Below, in pieces: positions 57,780 through 64,000 of a DNA stretch of 64,000 nucleotides. The notes under the pieces are model-generated. The model searched no databases. It was not told the DNA's origin and saw only the letters and a program-made list of their open reading frames with translations. Source of the DNA: Gracilaria domingensis (lineage: Eukaryota; Rhodophyta; Florideophyceae; Gracilariales; Gracilariaceae); assembly GCA_022539475.1 (NCBI GenBank), contig VCMS01000247.1, forward strand, positions 1 through 64,000. Direction: 5' to 3'. The number at the start of each line of letters is the position of its first letter. Position 1 is the stretch's first letter. A program made the position numbers and the translations under genes.

Positions 57780-58526
57780 CTAGATACATGTGAACGTAAG
57801 ATCTCCGAACTTCATTTGAGACGTACTCTTTGCCTTTCGTCTTCTTTGTTCTGCCAATATCATTACCGCCACTATGCTTCGCACGATATGTAACAAGATT
57901 GGATTCGCACTCTGTAAATCAGGCTTCTGTATAGTTCTTCTACTGTTGCAGCGGTCGCGCTTGGCGTTTCCTGTACCGAGTGGCTTTTCTGAAGTGAACG
58001 GGATGGTCGAATTGTCAAAGATACAGAGGAAGGTAAGTTTAAGTATAGTACCGAACTTCAGGTCAAAACCTGTGGTAGTAACGATTATCGTTATCACTGG
58101 GGAATCCCTGACCGCTGTAGAACTTCTGGTGGAACTTTTTTGAGGTCTATGATTACGTGAAACGAGAATGGCTGACATGATGTTTGAGATGCCGTTGGGG
58201 CGTGTGTGCCGATGTGACGAATGTCCGACTGAGGAAGAGGTGGTGTACTGTCCCAGAAAACAAGAATGACGAAATGAATGGTATGACTCTCGGTGCAAAT
58301 AGACTTGTAAAACGGCTCGCGTTTGCGAGCGGGGAGTCGGAATGGGCGAAGATGCGAGGTTGCACTTTTGCAGCTTCCTGATCGGCATTGCAAACATGCC
58401 GCAAGTAGGATGAAGTGCACATCTGCACTGGCGAAAAAGGTATTGAAAGCTAATTGCTACTGCCTCTCTTGCATGGCTGTTTTCGTTACCGCCTCGCATA
58501 CTGATTCGGTCCGAAACAGCCGGCAC
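57780..58526 (-). other. long open frame, coding status undecided
   Basis: 248 codons are open on the - strand, while the + strand is also open in pieces over the same DNA (57874-58143, 58184-58381). The protein has no motif or domain, is Ser/Thr/Arg-rich throughout and lacks clear secondary-structure periodicity. It could be a chance frame, or the + strand pieces (with ELSKIQRKVSLSIVPNFRSK) could be the true, broken gene. Confidence 0.25.
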
Positions 58527-59368
58527 TATGAACTGTTGCCGCCTTCAAGTGATAGCTATAGGCAAGTATCGTACACGGCAAGTGCCAAGCAATTTGCTCA
58601 TGTGTGTTACGCTCAGCGACAGGGTTTATATCAGGCACAAGCGAAAAACAGGTCGCCGAGACCAGCCCAAAACTGGAAACAAGCCACTCCCGTCTTGAAT
58701 GTTTGGGTCAATCAAGGACTGCAAGAAACGCACACTAAATTTCAATTGTTACCTCACAATCCGTTACATTTCATGATTGCATCATTAGCACGAGGGGTTT
58801 TCTGCAGCTTTCAATAGCAAAGTCCAGCGCCTAGGGGTCTCTCTCTTCACGAAGCTAGCGGATACACAAGCTGGTTACATGACCGAGCACTTGCCAGCCC
58901 GTGAGCAACAATGTTTTCGGCGGCAGCTGCGTTGGCACGCAGAAAACTTGGCTCTGCGCCCTGCTTCCTGCCGTCGAGCGGCTGCGCTCAAAGGCGATGC
59001 TTTCCAACGCCGCGCGCGTCTGCCACTGCCAATCAAAGCACGCGCGCTGACTACCAGTCGTTCACGTATGGACAATGCGCTCTGACTTGGTGCTCACGGT
59101 GCAGGCGCTTGTTTTGCTTACATCCTCAAACTGGAGAAGCGCCTTTCTTTCTAGCTGGAGGACGTTCATGTTTCTAAAGATCTCTGACAGATGTGGTTAG
59201 TGTGGGTGTGGTCTTGTGCGTAGTATGCAACTCCGTTTTGCTGCGCATGAACCGCATCTCTCACAGCTTGGCACGCTTCGAAGACGAAGTCTCGGAAACC
59301 ATCATCGTTGTCCATCTCTCGGTCGTCGCACATGCCCCTGAAGCACCTGTCACACCTCGAGACAAGCT
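58527..59368. other. stretch without a recognised gene
   Basis: A + strand frame 58323-58817 (164 codons) has no motif. 58880-59100 is GC-rich with Arg/Ala-rich frames on both strands, which is typical of composition rather than genes. Confidence 0.4.
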
Positions 59369-60082
59369 TTGTCCATTCATATTGCCGCCCGCATCGCGTC
59401 CGCACTGTATAAACGAGGACAACGAAACGAAAAGCGAAGAAGCATGTTTTCTTTATTTTCATCATCTCTCATACCCCCGTCTCGTTTTAATCAAGTTGAT
59501 CAGCACTTTTACAGGGGCGCCTACCCTACGCTCAGAAACATGTTCTTTCTCACCCTTTTGAATCTACGTACAATTTTATCTCTCAAGCTTGGTAAGTTAG
59601 GCCAATCGACTGATCTTGTCTGCTACTGTGCGGATAACAATTTGACACATATCTGGTAACACGTTGAAAAGTACAATGACAACTTTTCGCACGCCCAGCA
59701 GCTGGCAGCACCTCTATTGTCGATTATGATTCATCCAAACAACGATCCGATCTTCATTCATTGCGAAAATGAAGCACACAATACCAAGCTAGTCATCATG
59801 TGTCTCCGTAGCCTTCGAAATTGGAATCTTCTCATTATCTACCGGAAATTTATCCGACACACCGAGAACAACGATATCTCTTTTGAAGAAAAGAATTTTG
59901 TACAAGCATTCAACGCCAAAGTCACAATTCCACTCGGCATTCAACCAAGGCTGTGGGAAGGCGCTCCTCACAAAAAGCACCCATCAATTCAGGTAGAATT
60001 GCAGAACGACACAAGTGCCCCATCGGTACCCAGCCCCGACACCAAAGCGTCATTCGAGACAGTATTACCTTCGAACGCATAG
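59369..60082 (+). pseudogene. PFA-DSP (SIW14/OCA-type) phosphatase, catalytically dead
   Basis: The frame carries the plant-and-fungal atypical dual-specificity phosphatase pattern: PPSRFNQVDQHFYRGAYPTL (the family signature at the domain start), FLTLLNLRTILSL, a gap with a TAA at 59657-59659, then HAQQLAAPLLSIM, the P-loop region IFIHCENEAHNTKLVIMCL, LRNWNLLIIYRKFI and EKNFVQAFNAKVTIP. Homology continues across the TAA in the same frame, so it is a true stop in coding sequence. The P-loop should read HCxxGxxRTG; the Gly and the catalytic Arg are replaced (E and N), leaving only the Cys. Family members cleave inositol pyrophosphates in yeast and plants. This copy cannot be active. Confidence 0.75.
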
Positions 60083-60523
60083 CGAATAGTCCCGCGCCAG
60101 CGCAGATCGAATCACGCGCTCGTAAGAGTTCACTACAGTCTGCCAGTCGCCGCTTTGGATGTTCTAGAGGTGCATTTTGTCAAGTTCTACCTTTCGCTAA
60201 TACGTACATAAACAAAGGCAATGTTGATATGCATGATGTTAATTTGGTTCAGTGTTTACATGTGCAGCCAAGTGATTCTTACCCTACTACAATTTATTTC
60301 CCAATGTCGGTTTGCCTTTGCACACAGCGGGGTCCAAAAGAAGGGCAGTTGAGAAGGGGAAAGCGCGGTTGTTTGCGTGGCAAAAAGGAATTCAGCCCAA
60401 AAGGAGATGATGCTTGGAGAGCAGCCGGTTGACGCCGAAGTCCCAAAAAACCTGAAAGAAACAGGATACGGTCTATACCAATGAAACATTGGGGTATAGT
60501 TTTAATTTTCCAAGCGTCTACAA
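60083..60523 (+). other. possible tail of the phosphatase remnant
   Basis: A + strand frame reaching 60432 is Ser/Arg/Lys-rich (for example SLQSASRRFGCSRGAF) and overlaps the phosphatase end in another frame. No domain was seen. Confidence 0.3.
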
Positions 60524-61793
60524 TCAATTAGTACGATCGGACATTTGAATAAGATCTTTTGCCCTGTTCTGGAAGTGGTGCCGGCCGAAGAGTGCAATTG
60601 GACGAAGGTGAATGTTTTCCACGTCCTCAATGACGTACATAGTTTCCTCCACAGTTTGAATCGTACTCGATTCAGAGAAGTCGGCTTCGAAAGGCGTGGT
60701 CGGTACTGGTGGTCTGTCGATATCGCAATTTTGTGTTTGTTGCTGCTGTTTTGGTTGAATTGTCGGTTGGGGGCGCCGTTGAATAATATTTGAAGCCATT
60801 GACTTGTCTTGGATTAGAATGAAGTGAGGAATCATCGATTGCTAACGTCCTTCTCCAGCAGACCGTCAATGATTTATCGGAGATCCGGTGGTACATCGAC
60901 ACAAGAAGGAATGCGTTGCGGTCGCGCTTCAAGAATGTGACGTCTGGGGGCCTCGTCGGTTTGCTCTTCGGTGTATCCTCCCCTGGCTCTGTTGAACGAG
61001 TATATACCAGCCACTGCAATGTAAGCAAGCACAAGCACACCCTGATACTGCGTCGTAGGAGGTGCCCGACGGCAGGGTGGCATTTTGGAGAAGCACAGGA
61101 CTCAGGTAGTAAAGAGTGCCAACCAGCGGAACGGGCTGCAACGTGTCGCGGCTCTCATCAATTCGGCGGGCGCAGCAAAAGTCAATGAGCTGGGGCTTGG
61201 ACAAATTGGCAATGAAAACATTCTCGAGCTCGACGTCTAGATGAGCAATACTGTTGGAGTGCAGATATTGCAGAGCTTCGAAAATGTTTCGGAGGCTGCG
61301 GCGAATGAGGCGCGGGGGCAAATTGCTCACATCGGCGAACTCGCCAAACATGTCGCCCGTCGTAGCGCAGTCCATGACGAGCGCAAGCGCCAGTTAAGAA
61401 GAAAGGAAGTGGAAGTGGCCGTGAATGCGGATGGAGACGGGGAGCGACATGGTAAAGACCGGTGATTTTTGGGTGGCGGAAGTTGATCTGCAAGGTGAGC
61501 TCTCTCCGAACGGCATCTCGAAGCTTGGAGTGGGGGAGAACTTTGATGGCGAAGTTGTGGGGGATACACACGTGCGAGTGGTGGAACTGCGAGGAATGCG
61601 TGGCGGATTTGCCGGTGTACAAAACTGTGGCGGTTTCTTCCCCGAGCTGACGCTCGATGATGTAGCCCGGCACGGAGTTTGGAAGTATTTGAGTCATTGG
61701 GGGGAGGTGTAGGGGCGGTAGGAAAGGAGACAATTTACCTGCAAGAGATGAAGACGCGTTTCCTACTTTTGGAGCACAGTTACGACCCTTCAA
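60524..61793 (-). pseudogene. serine/threonine protein kinase, dead copy
   Basis: Kinase subdomains appear in order on the - strand but in different frames: GYIIERQLGEETATVLYTGK, NFAIKVLPHSKL, VRRELTLQINFRHPKITGLY (first frame, 61793 to about 61440), then GEFADVSNLPPRLIRRSL, IFEALQYLHSNSIAHLDVEL, ENVFIANLSKPQLIDFCCAR and LVGTLYYLSPV (second frame). LAYIAVAGIYSFNRA (third frame, about 61020) and a polar Gln-rich tail to 60524 follow. The invariant Lys (AIK) and the HxD Asp are kept. The P-loop glycines, the HRD Arg, the K of KxxN and the DFG Gly are not. At least three frame changes are present. The subfamily looks CAMK/AMPK-like in general form but cannot be fixed. Confidence 0.8.
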
Positions 61794-61940
61794 GTCCGGT
61801 AAGTTTACATTGCAACTGAATTGGGGTTCACTTTGCTCAAGCGAAGAAGATTAAGAACAAGCGGTTGTTTTCAGCGTTATTGAAAGAGCTACATCAGTAG
61901 ATGTGGACCCATTGATACGATCTGTGTACCAAAGTCTTCC
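61794..61940. other. divergent spacer
   Basis: Short region between the - strand kinase remnant and the + strand IPT-like remnant; it would hold both promoters. No motif recognised. Confidence 0.4.
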
Positions 61941-63309
61941 ATGTGGGGTTGGGACTCTGAACTGAACAGAGCAGAGTACAATTTCAGATTTAGTGAGAAA
62001 CGAGAGATATTAATAAGTAATGAGAATGGATCAGTTTCTGTCTGGCCGGAAGCTGAGGAACCTTTCTCTTACAATGACACTGTATTTCTATCATTTTTGT
62101 CCTTCGAGATCTCTAGTGGCTTTTGTAAGGATTCGTCACTCGCTATTGTGGTGTTATACCGCTCTGAATCTTTGTACACTGTTACTTTGGAGAATAGAAA
62201 CCCTTTTTCGACAGACGTTGGCACCCCACCTATGCTACTGGGCCTTGTACCAAACTTCACAGAATCACAAGGAGATACAAAGATTCTTCTCAACGGTGTT
62301 TTTGATGGACTTCGTGATTCCAACATCGTAAGAGTGGGTAGGGTTGCGATTCTTGGAAGTGATGTTGAAAACCTTGAAAATGGAAGCCTTGCGTTTCTTG
62401 CGCCCCCTTTGTAATCAGCACGGAGCAATTAACGTATGAAGTATACGTTGAGGTTTGTTCAGAGCGTTCTTACTCTCTCTGATTGACATAAAATGGTGCT
62501 CCAATTGTTTAAATCGACGCTGCTGATAGCAGCACAAATGACGAAAACGCCTACCTGATGCCTTATGAAGGGCACGGTACCTTCGTTGCTGAATTATCCG
62601 TGAAAAATGTCAATGCAACATACATTTGGAGTCTGTTCAGCCCTGCACTGTAACTTGGTTTCTCTCGGGAACTCATCCTTCAATGAACAGATATTTACGT
62701 TTCCGCCCGACATGATAAGGCCTAGCGGAACTACGTAAGTCTCGCAGGTCAACGTGACGAACTCCATTGGAATCTCTGACAATTAAAATGATTCAGTTGT
62801 ACTCGCCAACCATGTTACAGAGTTCATTCTGCTGAACGTTTTCGAAACCGAAACTTTGCAACGCTCACTGAATACCATAACTTTTATACAAGCATCGCTT
62901 GTGGTGGAAGTTTGTTGATATCTCGGAGATACTCTTGGAATACATTAATAGAGGCGAACGATTCATAGTTGATGAAAGCATACAGTTCATGACTGGATCT
63001 TGCTCCGCACAAGATGTGACAGGTCATACCAAACTTGGTCTTGGGTTCAATATCGCCCGCAGAGACCTTGAAACCAGTGTCTCTCAGCTGGAACTGATAT
63101 CTACGCTAGCGAGTAATCAAGAAATAAGTCGAAGAGACACTATCGATATCTTAGTTGCTCCCTCGGAGTCGGAGGCTATCATCAATGACGGATTGGACGG
63201 AACGCTTATACTCAGCGAAAAAGATCTCCATCTGAACGGGGGTGATTGTTTTGATCCCGATGCTTTATCAGACGAAATCAATCTAACAACAGAGACTCAG
63301 TATGATTGA
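61941..63309 (+). pseudogene. IPT/TIG-like extracellular protein, broken pieces
   Basis: 61941-62414 ends in a pattern typical of IPT/TIG (immunoglobulin-like) domains: PPMLLGLVPNFTESQGDTKI, LLNGVFDG, VRVGRVAILGSDVENLENGS, LAFLAPP. It continues in a shifted frame with STEQLTYEVYVEVCSER. Further + strand pieces follow in other frames around 62600-62780 (SLGNSSFNEQIFTFPPDMIR), and an open frame at 62899-63309 has acidic and polar sequence (LELISTLASNQEISRRDTID). It looks like part of a large secreted or cell-surface protein with repeated beta domains. At least three frame changes are present; introns could account for one or two of them. Confidence 0.5.
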
Positions 63310-64000
63310 TTTTGTTGCATTGTTGAAGTACTCTTTGCTCTGTTGAGACGCGTGTAACTTTGATTTACATAGAGAACACAGAGTGGAGCAATGGAGCAGC
63401 AATATCGCTAGAACCTTGCTCAATTCCAAGGTCAGAATCTCAACGGCTCACTCGTAGAGCAGCAGAACTGCAATAGGAGTGACGGAATGGAGCAAGTAAG
63501 CACCCGTTTTTCACGTAAGTGCGCTTTGGTTACAACTGGAATGAGACTATGGGAGCGGCACACAACCGAGCCGATTGTTTTTTCCGTGTGCTGGGAGGCA
63601 CGAAAGCGGCGGCCCGTACATATGAGATGCATTTTCGTTTGCGCATACTCTCATGTACTTAAAGAGCGGAAGCAAAGATGGTTGTTGTATAGCCACCACG
63701 TTTCGACTTCTTTCACAACTTCCACGCAGTCTGATACAGTATGTCATACGAAATATTGCGCGCCGCTTTTTCCCTTGTTTTGAATTCTCGCGGCCCCACC
63801 GTCACCCATCTTGGTGACCGCGTTCTCGAGTCACTTCCCGTTGGTCGGACCCAAAGGGTTCTGAGCATACGTTCCGCAACTACAACGCCCCGCTATTGCG
63901 ACTACGGGCAACGCCACGTCTTCGGCTCCTTATCGTGTCGTGCAGGCCACGCCGACCGTCGTCGATGGCTCGTTGCATCAGAAGTATGATGTGCCCAACC
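63310..64000. other. window end, no clear gene
   Basis: Nothing certain. In the last 220 bases the + strand has sustained coding-like sequence in one frame with PPSPILVTAFSSHFPLVGPK, and GNATSSAPYRVVQATPTVVD up to the window edge, which could be the start of an exon continuing beyond the window. Confidence 0.3.

Noticed and set aside
57780-58526. 248-codon - strand protein as a real gene
   Set aside because: No motif, and both strands are open over the same DNA. Kept only as an undecided open frame.
59656-59698. A 43-bp GTAACA..CCCAG intron removing the stop in the phosphatase
   Set aside because: The length would shift the frame, and the removed sequence itself matches the family.

Overview
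The window looks like repeat-rich nuclear DNA of a photosynthetic eukaryote, most likely a red alga. The evidence is a degenerate phytoene desaturase copy that still carries a plastid-targeting-like leader, mixed eukaryotic gene remnants (protein kinase, SIW14/OCA-type phosphatase, vWA protein), possible short introns, and a dense mixture of DNA transposon superfamilies and LTR elements. Base composition is moderate, with one GC-rich island at about 14.2-16.6 kb. No bacterial operon, rRNA, tRNA or CRISPR array was seen. The red-algal assignment is an inference.

Layout. 0-9 kb holds the most gene-like region. A serine/proline-rich membrane protein with a vWA-like C-terminus (+ strand, repeat part decayed) faces an ATP-grasp ligase (- strand, one frameshift). 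An array of telomere-like palindromes sits just upstream of the ligase. 10-12.3 kb is a Plavaka-like transposase. 12.5-13.9 kb is a run of palindromes and a 340-bp direct repeat. 14-16.6 kb is a GC-rich block of dead host-gene pieces, including phytoene desaturase and a multi-spanning membrane protein. It ends in a 450-bp dispersed repeat whose other copy, inverted, opens the window. 17.3-20.3 kb is a Ty3/gypsy fossil interrupted by other DNA, including a 182-bp MITE.

21.66-26.88 kb is a young Ty1/copia element with nearly identical 343-bp LTRs, a 5-bp target duplication and a primer site matching the anticodon arm of initiator tRNA-Met. 28-29.8 kb is a hAT transposase fossil, bracketed by two stretches of 11-bp-periodic degenerate repeats. 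29.8-42.6 kb is nearly gene-free but contains a second MITE copy nested in another dispersed repeat and two large foldback elements. 43-46 kb is a PIF/Harbinger-like pair (Myb-like protein plus DDE transposase). 47-49 kb is a decayed reverse transcriptase/RNase H. 53.4-57 kb has two unrelated CENP-B/jerky-type transposase fossils on the same strand. 59-63.3 kb returns to host-like sequence: a dead PFA-DSP phosphatase, a dead protein kinase and pieces of an IPT/TIG-like surface protein.

Most genes here are broken, so few can be working together. The likely living units are the ATP-grasp gene (if its frameshift is an assembly error), possibly the vWA protein, and until recently the copia element. 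I did not find a convincing new biological system. The best leads are the palindrome array upstream of the ATP-grasp gene, the 11-bp-periodic repeats around the hAT fossil, and the GC-rich island of dead host-gene pieces.
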